Part shown: positions 16,705 through 24,421 of the stretch, in pieces
Layout: every line of letters starts with the position of its first letter
How positions within the stretch are numbered: the first letter of the stretch is position 1
Assembly (NCBI GenBank): GCA_934593275.1
Contig: CAKTQE010000008.1
Location: forward strand, 1 to 54,174
Source: an uncultured Oscillospiraceae bacterium
GTDB taxonomy: Bacteria; Bacillota; Clostridia; Oscillospirales; Oscillospiraceae
DNA: 54,174 nucleotides
Reading direction: 5' to 3'
The notes under the pieces: model-generated
Told to the model about the DNA's origin: nothing
The model's database searches: none
The model's input: the letters and a program-made list of their open reading frames with translations, nothing else
Program-made: the position numbers and the translations under genes

Positions 16705-17256
16705 ATGATCAAGCTGACGACCCCCCTGACCCAGGAAAAGCTGCGCACCCTGAAAGCCGGTGACAGCTGTCTGATTTCCGGTGTGATCTACACCGCCCGG
16801 GACGCGGCCCACAAGCGTCTGTGCGAGCTTCTGGAAGCCGGGAAGCCCCTGCCTTTGGACGTAAAGGACGCAGTGATTTACTTTGTTGGCCCTACCCCCG
16901 CCAAGCCCGGTCAGGCCATCGGCTCTGCCGGTCCCACCACCTCCTACCGGATGGACGCCTACTCCCCTGCCCTGATTAAAGAGGGCCTTACCGGCATGAT
17001 CGGCAAGGGCAAGCGTGGCCCGGAAGTGGTAGAGGCCATGAAAACCTACGGTGCCGTCTACTTCGGTGCCATCGGCGGCTGCGGCGCGCTGCTGAGCAAC
17101 TGCATCAAGAAAGCCGAGATCATCGCCTATGAGGATCTGGGCGCAGAGGCCATCCGCCGTCTGGAAGTAGAAGACCTGCCTGTAACCGTTATCATCGACA
17201 GCCAGGGTACCAACCTGTACGAAACGGGCCGGGCGGCCTATCTGGCGCAAAAGTAA
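16705..17256 (+). CDS. Class I fumarase-type hydratase, beta subunit; likely mesaconase
   Basis: This is the C-terminal half of a class I fumarase as a separate chain, forming the active site with the alpha subunit. The 183-residue protein has GPTPAKPGQAIGSAGPTTSYRMD, GKGKRGPEVVEAMKTYGAVYFGAIGGCGALL and the closing GTNLYE segment, all typical of TtdB/FumA C-termini. It starts one base after the alpha stop. Substrate assignment follows from context as for the alpha subunit. Confidence 0.82.
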   Translation: MIKLTTPLTQEKLRTLKAGDSCLISGVIYTARDAAHKRLCELLEAGKPLPLDVKDAVIYFVGPTPAKPGQAIGSAGPTTSYRMDAYSPALIKEGLTGMIGKGKRGPEVVEAMKTYGAVYFGAIGGCGALLSNCIKKAEIIAYEDLGAEAIRRLEVEDLPVTVIIDSQGTNLYETGRAAYLAQK

Positions 17257-17286
17257 CCCCATTCTTTCCCCAAAGGAGTCCTCTTT

Positions 17287-18252
17287 ATGAACGATATCTT
17301 CCACGTGGATCGCAGTCTCCCCATCCCCCTTTACCAACAGTTGGTGGATTCCATTCGGGCCGCCATCAAAACCGGCCAGCTGACCGACGGTCAACAGCTG
17401 CCCACCGTCCAGGAATTGGACCTCTCCCGGGGTACCATCATCCGGGCCTACTCCACCTTGGAACAGGAAGGTCTTCTGGAAATGGTGCAGGGCCGCGGCA
17501 CCTTTGTCCGCTGTGTCCCCGTCAGCGAGCGCAGCCGCAAGGAACAGGCCATGACCGCCATTGACACCCTGCTGGACACCCTGGAGGGCATGGGTTTTTC
17601 CGCCACCGAGATCAACATCTTTCTCAGCCTCAAGCTGCGGGAGCGTTCCGAGCAGGATTCCAAGGTTAAAATCGCCCTGGTGGAATGCAATCCGGAAAAT
17701 CTAAGCCACATGTCCCGGCAGCTGCGGAACATTCCCAATGTAGAAATCTACTCCTACCTGATGAGCAGCATCGTCCAGTATCCCTATAATTTAAAGGAGG
17801 ATATGGATTTGATCCTCACCACCCCCTCCCACAAAGAGGAATTGGCCCAGCTTTTACCGATGAAAAAGCGGGTGACCACCGTGGCCCTGCGCCTTTGCCA
17901 GAAATTCATGGTTTCCATCGTCAAGCTGGACCCCGGAACACGGGTAGGCATTCTCTGCCAGAGCGAGACTTTTGGCGCGCTGCTGGAAAAAGCTTGCCGG
18001 GCCTACGCCGACCACACCCGGATCTCCGCCCCCCTGGTCCTTGGCCAAGGGACTGATACGGCGGACTATCTGGTGGGCAAACAGGTGCTGGTGGTTCCGG
18101 AGGAACTGGAGCATCACTGCTCCGCCGAGACCCTCCAACTGCTCCAAGATTTCCCCGGCCAGATCATCCGGGGCACCTATGAGCTGGACGAAGGCTCCAT
18201 GCTATACCTCCAGGAAAAATGCGGGCGCATTATCCGCTCCAAGAAGCTATAA
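17287..18252 (+). CDS. GntR-family regulator with shortened helix-turn-helix
   Basis: The N-terminal part (about 1-75) is a GntR winged helix: PLYQQLVDSIRAAIKTGQL, SRGTIIRAYSTLEQEGLL, QGRGTFV. The roughly 240-residue C-terminal part has alternating strands and helices (KIALVECNPENL, RVGILCQSETFGALLEKA, KQVLVVPEEL) suggestive of a periplasmic-binding-like effector domain. It starts after AAAGGAG at the end of the cit-hydratase operon and probably controls the divergent cit promoters. Oddity: between LPT and SRG only QELDL-type residues remain (LPTVQELDLSRG), about four fewer than the family norm, as if 12 bases were lost from the recognition helix-turn-helix. DNA binding may be weakened or lost. 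Confidence 0.8.
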   Translation: MNDIFHVDRSLPIPLYQQLVDSIRAAIKTGQLTDGQQLPTVQELDLSRGTIIRAYSTLEQEGLLEMVQGRGTFVRCVPVSERSRKEQAMTAIDTLLDTLEGMGFSATEINIFLSLKLRERSEQDSKVKIALVECNPENLSHMSRQLRNIPNVEIYSYLMSSIVQYPYNLKEDMDLILTTPSHKEELAQLLPMKKRVTTVALRLCQKFMVSIVKLDPGTRVGILCQSETFGALLEKACRAYADHTRISAPLVLGQGTDTADYLVGKQVLVVPEELEHHCSAETLQLLQDFPGQIIRGTYELDEGSMLYLQEKCGRIIRSKKL

Positions 18253-18276
18253 GCAACCGCCCCACGGTCCGGGGCA

Positions 18277-18603
18277 ATCGAGTAGGCGGGGCTGCATAGC
18301 CCCGACCTCTCACACCACCGTGCGTACCGTTCGGTACAGGTTGGTTCAATCGCATAAGTGCAGAGACTCGTACCGGTCAAGGATACTGTAGTATCCGGCC
18401 TGTGCGAGTCTTTCTGTTGAGATTGCTCGCAATCCCGAAGTAACCAAGCCAGCCCCGGATGTAGACCTTTACTTTCTGCATCACCACTCGGACATTTCTG
18501 CCGGATAAGCGGGAAGTCAGTTCTTTCAGCTTTGGCTAAGTCTTCCCACTACCGGGCGGCTTCGGGATTTTCACCCTATAGAACGTGCGCTCACCGGGCG
18601 CAC
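18277..18603 (-). mobile_element. Group II intron remnant, copy 1 (ORF deleted)
   Basis: Read on the minus strand, it starts GTGCGCCCGGTGAGCGCACG, a group II intron 5' end, and ends in a domain V/VI-like region (ACCGAACGGTAC, then CTACTCGAT). Inside, about 36 codons of the maturase end survive (KVKVYIRGWLGYFGIASNL). Most of the intron-encoded protein is gone. The 5' exon is a strong terminator hairpin (18610-18649), the insertion habit of class C introns. It separates gntR from that terminator. The second copy at 29062-29344 is in the same direction. It cannot move without help in trans. Confidence 0.8.
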
Positions 18604-18609
18604 TAAAGG

Positions 18610-18653
18610 AAGTTCAGTCTGGGGCATAATTTAGCCCCGGACTGAACTTTTTT
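18610..18653 (+). terminator. Terminator hairpin at the 5' exon of intron copy 1
   Basis: AAGTTCAGTCTGGGGC (18610-18625) pairs with GCCCCGGACTGAACTT (18634-18649) with one G-U type mismatch, followed by a T-run on the plus strand. It was probably the terminator of the gntR operon before the intron inserted. Confidence 0.8.
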
Positions 18654-19014
18654 ATCGTGGCAGATATGGAAACTGCCGCTGCTTGTTGGTGCAATCTCTC
18701 GTAGTTGATCAAGGTCTGAAGAGAAATTCCCATTGCTTCTGTTAGGACTTGAAGTAGCAATTGTACTGCAATATAATTTGATATCCGTATTGCGGGGAAT
18801 CCTATGTTGAATTGGTTAGGCCATTGTGCTATAGTGTTCTTGACCCTATAGACGGTTCAAGCAAACAGAACCGACAAAGTATGCCGTGTTGGAAAATTCC
18901 CATAGTAGGACAGTATAATAGGCAAAAAAGTGGCGCGCAACCATAGATTTCCAAAATGTAAAGTGTTTGCGGTTTACTTTTGTTGTGAATCTGCTTAAAA
19001 TCGGAGGTAGAAAA
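18654..19014. other. AT-rich stretch with possible coding relic
   Basis: No intact gene. On the minus strand a frame of over 60 codons (including GFPAIRISNYIAVQLL) runs down to a stop near 18605 without a start and may be a decayed gene. Composition changes from GC-rich to AT-rich here, marking the left part of the island. The promoter of the Xre-family gene at 19015 must lie in the right part. Confidence 0.35.
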
Positions 19015-19461
19015 ATGCAATTGCCTGAGAAACTTACATACTTAAGGAAGCAAAAAGGACTCACGCAGTCGAATTTGGCAGAAACATTGAATGTGTCTCG
19101 TCAAGCTATTTCCAGATGGGAAGTCGGCACTGCGGTCCCCAGTACAGATAATCTAAAAGTACTGAGTGACTTATATGATGTGTCAATTGATCATCTGTTG
19201 AATTGTAATGACATTGCTTCCTCCGATGACGGTGACAGTCAAAAGCAATCAGTCAAAGAGCAAAGCATACATCCCAAATGCAAAAAAGGCAATCGCATTT
19301 TTATAATGATTGCTGCCCTGCTTTTGGGCGTGATTGTTGGACTTCTGATCAGTACAATTGTGATGTCTACAAGAAATCAGGAACAGCCTGTACCTATAGA
19401 AGAAATGGACAACGTTGCAGAAGACAATTACTCTGCAGAGACTTTCTCTATAGGATGGTAA
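19015..19461 (+). CDS. Xre-family regulator with a membrane anchor
   Basis: Residues 1-60 form a Cro/C1 helix-turn-helix (LRKQKGLTQSNLAETLNVSRQAISRWEVGTAVPSTDNL). After a polar linker, IFIMIAALLLGVIVGLLISTIV is one membrane span at about residues 95-117. An acidic tail follows. The 148-residue protein starts after GGAGGT. Such membrane-tethered Xre proteins often control a neighbouring exported protein or sense the envelope; the next gene encodes an exported protein, 24 bases downstream. The target is unknown. Confidence 0.8.
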   Translation: MQLPEKLTYLRKQKGLTQSNLAETLNVSRQAISRWEVGTAVPSTDNLKVLSDLYDVSIDHLLNCNDIASSDDGDSQKQSVKEQSIHPKCKKGNRIFIMIAALLLGVIVGLLISTIVMSTRNQEQPVPIEEMDNVAEDNYSAETFSIGW

Positions 19462-19485
19462 TCTTGTAAATTGAAGGAGGCCATT

Positions 19486-19884
19486 ATGAAAAAAATCATA
19501 TCTTTCCTGGTTGCTGTGCTTATGCTCTCGGTCATTTGCATTTCTGCATTTGCAGCAGAATATCCGAAAGCACCCAGTGCTGACGAAAAATGGTGGGAGT
19601 GGTTTAATTCTCTCACACCGGAGCAGCAGGCATGCATCAATTTCCGTCCTAGCACCAATGCGAAAACTGCTGACAATTCCATCCCTCGTGAAACCGAAAT
19701 TCATCAGGGTGATGAGTCTTCATTATCCCCTTTTGCTAGTCTATTACCTACCGGTGGCGGTGAACCAGTATATAATTATGAATACTGGGAAAGTCACAAA
19801 AAGTACGCTAACTGCTATATTTATGCAATGGATGTGATAACCACCACTATCGACAGATTAAGAACAATTCTGACAGCGAAGTGA
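19486..19884 (+). CDS. Small secreted protein of unknown function
   Basis: A clear signal peptide (MKKIISFLVAVLMLSVICISAFAA, cleavage likely after AFA) precedes about 108 mature residues with a Trp-rich start (DEKWWEWF) and a YANCYIYAMD segment near the end. That Cys-Tyr-Ala motif resembles parts of larger secreted clostridial proteins, so this could be a truncated form. It follows AAGGAGG and is probably co-transcribed with the Xre gene. No family was recognised. Confidence 0.65.
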   Translation: MKKIISFLVAVLMLSVICISAFAAEYPKAPSADEKWWEWFNSLTPEQQACINFRPSTNAKTADNSIPRETEIHQGDESSLSPFASLLPTGGGEPVYNYEYWESHKKYANCYIYAMDVITTTIDRLRTILTAK

Positions 19885-19956
19885 AAGTATCCGGCTTTGT
19901 CAATTACTAATTTGAGTTTTGGATGTAGTCTATGACTTCTCCTGACGTGTGTTATG

Positions 19957-19973
19957 TGTGCAATAATTGCACA
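19957..19973. promoter_or_regulatory. Perfect 17-base palindrome, possible operator
   Basis: TGTGCAATAATTGCACA is perfectly symmetric about a central A. It lies between the secreted-protein gene and the membrane-protein gene at 20050, so it may be an operator for the latter. The Xre-type regulator at 19015 is a candidate binder. Function is not shown. Confidence 0.4.
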
Positions 19974-20049
19974 TATCAACAGAAGAAGAGTATGATTCCG
20001 ATTGGGCGTTGCCAAAAGAAAAATGCGCACTGGAAGAGGAGGGAAATGC

Positions 20050-20544
20050 ATGAAAAAAATACGCGTTTCATATGCTCTGATAGGCTTTATTCTAGTTGCA
20101 ATGGGAATCATATTAATTACCGAAGGTGGACCGCACATTTCGCATATCACATATGACGAACTTCCCCAATACACAACTCAGGATATGGTCGATAATTCCC
20201 CATGCTTACTGGAATACTCTGGAGAAAGAGATGTGGTTATATCTGTTTATAGGAACAATAATAACTCTTTCCGCATTTTAGAGTTCGCCCGGAATATGCT
20301 CTTCAACAGGTATTCACTGGTAGACACACATATTTATGTTGCATCCGATCAACCATTTTACAGCGTTGTTTCCACAGCATTTTTTGATTACGCTTACTGC
20401 GTTGACGTTTCAAATTTTTCAATTAAAATTGCTGAAAGGAAAATCTCAAGCAGACCATTTTATTCATTGTTTGTCATATCTTTAGGCTGTACAATTATTT
20501 TTCTTCAAAAAAGAAAGGGTAGTGAATATGAAAAAAGCATTTAG
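20050..20544 (+). CDS. Predicted membrane protein, two spans
   Basis: The 164-residue protein has one span near the N-terminus (YALIGFILVAMGIILIT, about 8-24) and another near the C-terminus (YSLFVISLGCTIIFL), with a roughly 110-residue outer domain between. The ATG at 20050 follows a GAGGAGGGA site; an in-frame start at 20002 would add a basic leader but lacks a site. No family was recognised. It belongs to the AT-rich cassette between the left intron and the integrative element. Confidence 0.55.
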   Translation: MKKIRVSYALIGFILVAMGIILITEGGPHISHITYDELPQYTTQDMVDNSPCLLEYSGERDVVISVYRNNNNSFRILEFARNMLFNRYSLVDTHIYVASDQPFYSVVSTAFFDYAYCVDVSNFSIKIAERKISSRPFYSLFVISLGCTIIFLQKRKGSEYEKSI

Positions 20545-20626
20545 AGTTATATTGTCGCTGGGCAAAAACAAGTTGTACATGCACAGTGGGAATGTCACTC
20601 GGAGATTCTTTAATGAAACGATTTGA
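20528..20626 (+). CDS. Possible 32-residue peptide
   Basis: An ATG at 20528 (MKKAFRVILSLGKNK) preceded by a purine-rich AAGAAAGGG opens a frame that ends inside the start of the next gene at 20613. The overlap on both sides suggests coupling in one transcript. It could be a leader frame only. Confidence 0.3.
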   Translation: MKKAFRVILSLGKNKLYMHSGNVTRRFFNETI

Positions 20627-20993
20627 TATGATGCAAGCTGCAAGAAAGCTGACCAGTTTCTTAAAAGCACATTTTCCCCGTTCTTCCTCCTATCATTTCC
20701 TCTATGGAGTCTTATCCGTTTTCCTGTTAAACAAGGGCTTTTCTCTAGAGCCTGTCTTGAATGCCCACAGGGGACTGGTCGTGATTGTGGCGCTGATCTG
20801 CCTGCTGCCGCCGATACTGCTTTCATGGTTCGGTGGAAAGAAATATTCGGTCGGAAGCGGAAACTGGTACATGTTTGGAACGTTTACAGCTTTGATAGTC
20901 GCTGCTTGCGTCGGGTGGCTGGAGGCATCGCTGGTGCTATTTGCGGTTGCATTGGGACTTGGGTGTATTCTAATTCAAAGATTCAGAAAATGA
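20613..20993 (+). CDS. Predicted membrane protein, about three spans
   Basis: The 126-residue protein starts at the ATG after CGGAG. Hydrophobic segments are at about 29-40, 52-70 (LVVIVALICLLPPILLSWF) and 85-115 (MFGTFTALIVAACVGWLEASLVLFAVALGLGCILI). No family was recognised. Being last in the Xre/secreted/membrane cassette, it could serve in immunity or transport for the small exported protein; this is a guess. Confidence 0.5.
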   Translation: MKRFDMMQAARKLTSFLKAHFPRSSSYHFLYGVLSVFLLNKGFSLEPVLNAHRGLVVIVALICLLPPILLSWFGGKKYSVGSGNWYMFGTFTALIVAACVGWLEASLVLFAVALGLGCILIQRFRK

Positions 20994-21129
20994 TGTATCT
21001 GATGAAAATAAGATTAACAGGCACTCGCCCTATCTCTCCATAACTCTCCATAAGTGCTACCCGTATTACCTTTTTGGGATTTCTACTTTCCCTAACTTAG
21101 CCTATCACTCCATAGCACTCCGTAAGTTT

Positions 21130-21149
21130 AGTATTACGATAGTATAAAG
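21130..21149. other. Possible left attachment site of the integrative element
   Basis: AGTATTACGATAGTATAAAG here and AGTAATACAATAGTATAAAG at 28749-28768 match at 18 of 20 positions in the same direction, bracketing the recombinase genes. Just left are repeated CTCCATA.ACTC motifs (21035-21125), as expected for integrase-binding sites. Boundaries are tentative. Confidence 0.35.
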
Positions 21150-21150
21150 A

Positions 21151-21188
21151 AAAGCCTTAACCATTTGTTTGTGGTCAAGGCTTTCGTT
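21151..21188. terminator. Terminator after the lipoprotein-like gene
   Basis: AAAGCCTT and AAGGCTTT form the base of a hairpin with TTAACC/GGTC inside; T-rich sequence lies on the plus side and A-rich on the other. It lies at the stop of the minus-strand gene at 21190 and can end transcription both ways. Confidence 0.6.
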
Positions 21189-21189
21189 T

Positions 21190-21714
21190 TTACTGTATTT
21201 CTTCTATTTCGCCAGTATCTTTGTTTACATGGTATTCTTTAAGAAGCATACCGCTGAAAAGCAATTTAGCGTCATGTTCTTCTTTGTCAACATATTCATA
21301 CACAGACACATCAAGCAAATTTCCCATGACAGAGATTTTAGTTGTTGTCTTGTAATTGAAGTTGACTATTGCATGGATTTCATCATCGCTCTTGAAATAC
21401 TCTTTGTAGTAGTCCAAAGCATAGTCCTGCATTTCAATGTTTTCTGCGATTGAGGCAATTCTCCAATTACCTGTCACATCATTAGGAACATTGGTAACCA
21501 CAAAGGAAATATCATCTTTTGTTGTACTTTCGTTTTGCTTTTCCTCTGTATGCTGTTCTGCTGAACTGATAGTGTCCTTTGCTCCGTCCTCAACGCTGTC
21601 TTTTGTTCCAGTATTTCCGAAGATAGCGGCCAGAATAACGACAACGATTACCCAAAACCACCACTTCTTGAAAATCGGCTTTTTGACTCCGTTTTTGGTT
21701 GCTTTATCTTTCAT
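21190..21714 (-). CDS. Single-span membrane-anchored protein
   Basis: A basic N-terminus is followed by one span (WWFWVIVVVILAAIFG, about 15-30), a Ser/Thr/Glu-rich linker (about 31-65), and a roughly 110-residue domain with DISFVVTNVPNDVTGNWRIASI. The ATG at 21714 has a GGAGGT site eight bases away. Small proteins of this build are common on clostridial mobile elements and prophages; no function is known to me. Confidence 0.6.
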   Translation of the reverse strand: MKDKATKNGVKKPIFKKWWFWVIVVVILAAIFGNTGTKDSVEDGAKDTISSAEQHTEEKQNESTTKDDISFVVTNVPNDVTGNWRIASIAENIEMQDYALDYYKEYFKSDDEIHAIVNFNYKTTTKISVMGNLLDVSVYEYVDKEEHDAKLLFSGMLLKEYHVNKDTGEIEEIQ

Positions 21715-21863
21715 AATGCCATACCTCCAAGTTTTGGTTGATATTAGCATTATAGCAGAGTGTAATACAAAAGTACAGTATAATTTTAACTCACTATTGT
21801 GTCATAGTTTTATGTCCCTTGTCAATACTATAATGTAATTAAAATCAATGGAGGAATTGCATT

Positions 21864-22043
21864 ATGGAGAAATTTATCGTAACACCTAAAGAAGATAAAT
21901 CTGTCACCATGACGATACGCATAGATAGAGCCTTACAAGAGGAATATAACGATTTAGCAGCTAAGACGAATCGTTCTCGTAATGAACTAATCAGCATGGC
22001 TTTACAATATGCCCTTGACCACATGGAATTGAAAGATGAATGA
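21864..22043 (+). CDS. Ribbon-helix-helix (CopG/Arc-type) DNA-binding protein
   Basis: The 59-residue protein has the strand-helix-helix pattern: SVTMTIRIDRALQEEYNDLAAKTNRSRNELISMALQYALDHMEL. The GGAGG at 21850-21854 sets the ATG at 21864. It is the only plus-strand gene next to the integrase, facing it across a hairpin, and may regulate the element or act as an excision factor. It is too short for a default ORF list. Confidence 0.75.
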   Translation: MEKFIVTPKEDKSVTMTIRIDRALQEEYNDLAAKTNRSRNELISMALQYALDHMELKDE

Positions 22044-22052
22044 TGACTAAAT

Positions 22053-22084
22053 GAGAGCCTTTGGATTTTTTTCCTCTGGCTCTC
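22053..22084. terminator. Hairpin between the convergent RHH and integrase genes
   Basis: GAGAGCC (22053-22059) pairs with GGCTCTC (22078-22084); the loop is T-rich. It lies between two convergent stops, so it can serve either gene. Confidence 0.5.
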
Positions 22085-22090
22085 AATTAT

Positions 22091-23404
22091 TTATGCGTTC
22101 AATCGTAAGAACTCATTTACCTTTGTTGCTACTTCCTCTTGCTGTTCCTCAAAGCTATGAGCATAGATGTTCATTGTAGTGGAACAGGTTGAATGTCCTA
22201 ATGTCTTTGATATTTCAATCATATTGACTTCCAGATAATTGAGCAGGGTAGCACATGAATGTCTCAACCCATGAAGCGGAATAATCGGTAATTCCTCTAA
22301 TCCCTCAGCCTTTGCTTTTTCTGGATTATTCTGCACCCACTCATTATAGCGGTGTAAATGCTTTGTGAAATACTGATAAGGTGTTGTATGCCCCATAAGC
22401 TTTCCGTCTGCTTGAATGAACAGATTACCGCCATTGCTCAAATCGCCTTGCCATGCAGTACCATGACTAAATCGTGTCTGTATGTACTCAAAGTGATACT
22501 GCTTCAAAAGTGGGATTACATCATCTGGAATAGATACCTTTCTGACAGATTTCTTTGTCTTAGGTTCTTTATAATCAAATCCGTTTTCCGTCATACCCAC
22601 AGACTTTGAAATAGAGATTTTCTTTTCCTTAAAATCAATGTCATTCCAGTGCAAAGCAAGTGTTTCGCCTTTTCTGAATCCACAGAACAATGAGAGAGTA
22701 AAGAACACTTTGTATTGTGTAGGCACAGTATAGGATTCTGTGTACTCATTCACATAGTATGGTTTGCCTGTATCATCAATACGCTGATGGCCTTTGTAGG
22801 TTACCTCGTATGACATATCCAGAGATTTCATAAACATCAATGCTTGCTTTGGAGTAAAGAACTTTAAGCCCTCATCCTCGTCTTTTCTCTTTGGCTTTTG
22901 TGCGTCTTGGCAAGGATTGTTCTCAATCATGCTGTAACGCTTGGCTGTCTTAAAAATCAGATTCAACACATTAGCAAATCTCTTTATTGTACCTGCGGAA
23001 TAATCGTCAACCAGAGTTCTATAAAAGGCTTCAATGTGTGGTGTTTTGATATGAGCAATCTTGTCTCCCTTAAAGTAGGGAATGATTCTGCTTTCCAAAA
23101 CCTGTTTATATCCTGCATAGGTACCATAAGCAATGTTATCTTTAACACTCTCAAGCCATTTGTATGCAAAATCTTCAAATGACATTTTTTCTGCGTTGTA
23201 GTCGTAGCCATATTTCAGTTTATCTTCCATATCCATGGCATACTTCTTCGCTTCTCGTTCTTGTTGTTTGGGTGTTGCTGACTGATTGACTGAATATGTA
23301 AGATTCTTAACCAGTTTGTTTCCCTTTTTATCGTATCCTTGACAGATAACTATGCGATAAACAACTCTACCGCTTTTGTACTCAACTCTTTTAACAGATG
23401 CCAT
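22091..23404 (-). CDS. int: Tyrosine recombinase (integrase)
   Basis: This enzyme would integrate and excise the element. The 437-residue protein has an N-terminal arm-binding part, a SAM-like core-binding domain (about 75-165) and a catalytic domain with FCGFRKGE (Arg I), HGLRHS (HxxR), LGHS (His/Trp site) and MNIYAH (nucleophile Tyr). The ATG at 23404 gives MASVKRVEY; an in-frame GTG lies three codons earlier. It overlaps the serine recombinase gene by a few bases, so the two are co-translated. All catalytic residues are present. Confidence 0.93.
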   Translation of the reverse strand: MASVKRVEYKSGRVVYRIVICQGYDKKGNKLVKNLTYSVNQSATPKQQEREAKKYAMDMEDKLKYGYDYNAEKMSFEDFAYKWLESVKDNIAYGTYAGYKQVLESRIIPYFKGDKIAHIKTPHIEAFYRTLVDDYSAGTIKRFANVLNLIFKTAKRYSMIENNPCQDAQKPKRKDEDEGLKFFTPKQALMFMKSLDMSYEVTYKGHQRIDDTGKPYYVNEYTESYTVPTQYKVFFTLSLFCGFRKGETLALHWNDIDFKEKKISISKSVGMTENGFDYKEPKTKKSVRKVSIPDDVIPLLKQYHFEYIQTRFSHGTAWQGDLSNGGNLFIQADGKLMGHTTPYQYFTKHLHRYNEWVQNNPEKAKAEGLEELPIIPLHGLRHSCATLLNYLEVNMIEISKTLGHSTCSTTMNIYAHSFEEQQEEVATKVNEFLRLNA

Positions 23405-23406
23405 TC

Positions 23407-24048
23407 TTAACACCCTTTCTCAATTTGATTTTTGTAACGATAGAAGGTCGGCTTCGTCATACCTAATTCTTTCATCAGTTCAAATGGTTTCTTTTCCCCT
23501 TGCTGTACTAAGCGATAGTGGGTAGCAAATTCTTCAAGGTCCATAACTCTTGGTCTGCCATAATCGTCCCATTCTCCACGAGCCTTTTTCTGTTCAATGC
23601 CTTCTCGCTGTCTTTTCTCTTTTTTCTCAATTTCAGCCTGTGCCATGCTTGCATACAACTCAATCATCATATTATTGATAGTCTCTAACATCATACGAGC
23701 CATTGAGTTTTCCATAGCTGACAGGTCAATCAATGTTGTGGGTAATTCTAACACCATAACACGAATACCGTTGTCCTTAAAGAATCGTAATTCCTTTAGC
23801 GTGGCTTCCTTGTTTCGTCCTAATCGGTCAAGCTCTGTGACGATCAGCACATCACCACTTTCAAGAATTTCATCTTTCAGCATTGTGTAGCGTGGTCGGT
23901 TGAAGTTCTTTCCTGTCTGTTGGTCTGTGTAGACCTTGCCCTTATACAGAGAAATTGCATTATCAGTACAATACTTGGTGAGTTCTGCAATTCCTCTGTC
24001 TAAGTGCTGGTCCTTTGTGCTTGTCCTGTGATAAGCAACATATTTCAT
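23407..24048 (-). CDS. Serine recombinase of the resolvase/invertase family
   Basis: The 213-residue protein carries the catalytic Ser in YHRTSTKDQ (near residue 10), the VTELDRLGR motif, and a C-terminal helix-turn-helix of the Hin type (FELMKELGMTKPTFYRYKNQI). Its size fits a resolvase or invertase rather than a large serine integrase. It overlaps the gene before it by four bases and precedes the integrase. It may resolve multimers or regulate the element. Confidence 0.9.
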   Translation of the reverse strand: MKYVAYHRTSTKDQHLDRGIAELTKYCTDNAISLYKGKVYTDQQTGKNFNRPRYTMLKDEILESGDVLIVTELDRLGRNKEATLKELRFFKDNGIRVMVLELPTTLIDLSAMENSMARMMLETINNMMIELYASMAQAEIEKKEKRQREGIEQKKARGEWDDYGRPRVMDLEEFATHYRLVQQGEKKPFELMKELGMTKPTFYRYKNQIEKGC

Positions 24049-24245
24049 TCCGACACCCCCTTATCGTATAAATCACAGTTTCCACCATCAATAACGGTAG
24101 AGGGCTTTTCTTCGTACATCTCACATTTAGAAACATTGCATGGCATATTCGTATCGTCATATTTGTATAGGCAATCCTTACATACCAAGTCAGCGTTTCT
24201 GATAAGCTCAAACTTTAGCTTGTCATTCTTAAACTTATCGTTCAT
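24045..24245 (-). CDS. Small cysteine-rich protein
   Basis: The 66-residue protein has five cysteines in CKDC, PCNVSKC and GNC patterns, which suggests a zinc-binding fold. It overlaps the serine recombinase start by four bases and has a GAGGTG ribosome site. No family was recognised. Confidence 0.55.
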   Translation of the reverse strand: MNDKFKNDKLKFELIRNADLVCKDCLYKYDDTNMPCNVSKCEMYEEKPSTVIDGGNCDLYDKGVSE

Positions 24246-24421
24246 CTGAACACCTCATTTCTTTGTCGAACGCCTGTTCGTTTCTGATTTAATCATATCA
24301 GGCAAGTCTCAAAAAGTACACACTTTTTATGAGAATAATCAAAAGTTTTTACGCATACTTTCTGATACTTATTTGAGGTTTCATTTGCATGGTTTCAAAA
24401 AGTATAAATTCTGATACCACA

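Noticed and set aside
14436..16748. 770-codon minus-strand open frame opposite citF and the hydratase
   Set aside because: Antisense shadow of GC-rich coding DNA. The plus-strand genes have motifs, ribosome sites and coupled starts; the shadow has low-complexity Gly/Asp/His-rich content.
19932..20156. 74-codon plus-strand frame with CYVCNNC near its start
   Set aside because: It overlaps the better-supported gene at 20050 in another frame and has no ribosome site; the Cys pattern comes from the 17-base palindrome.
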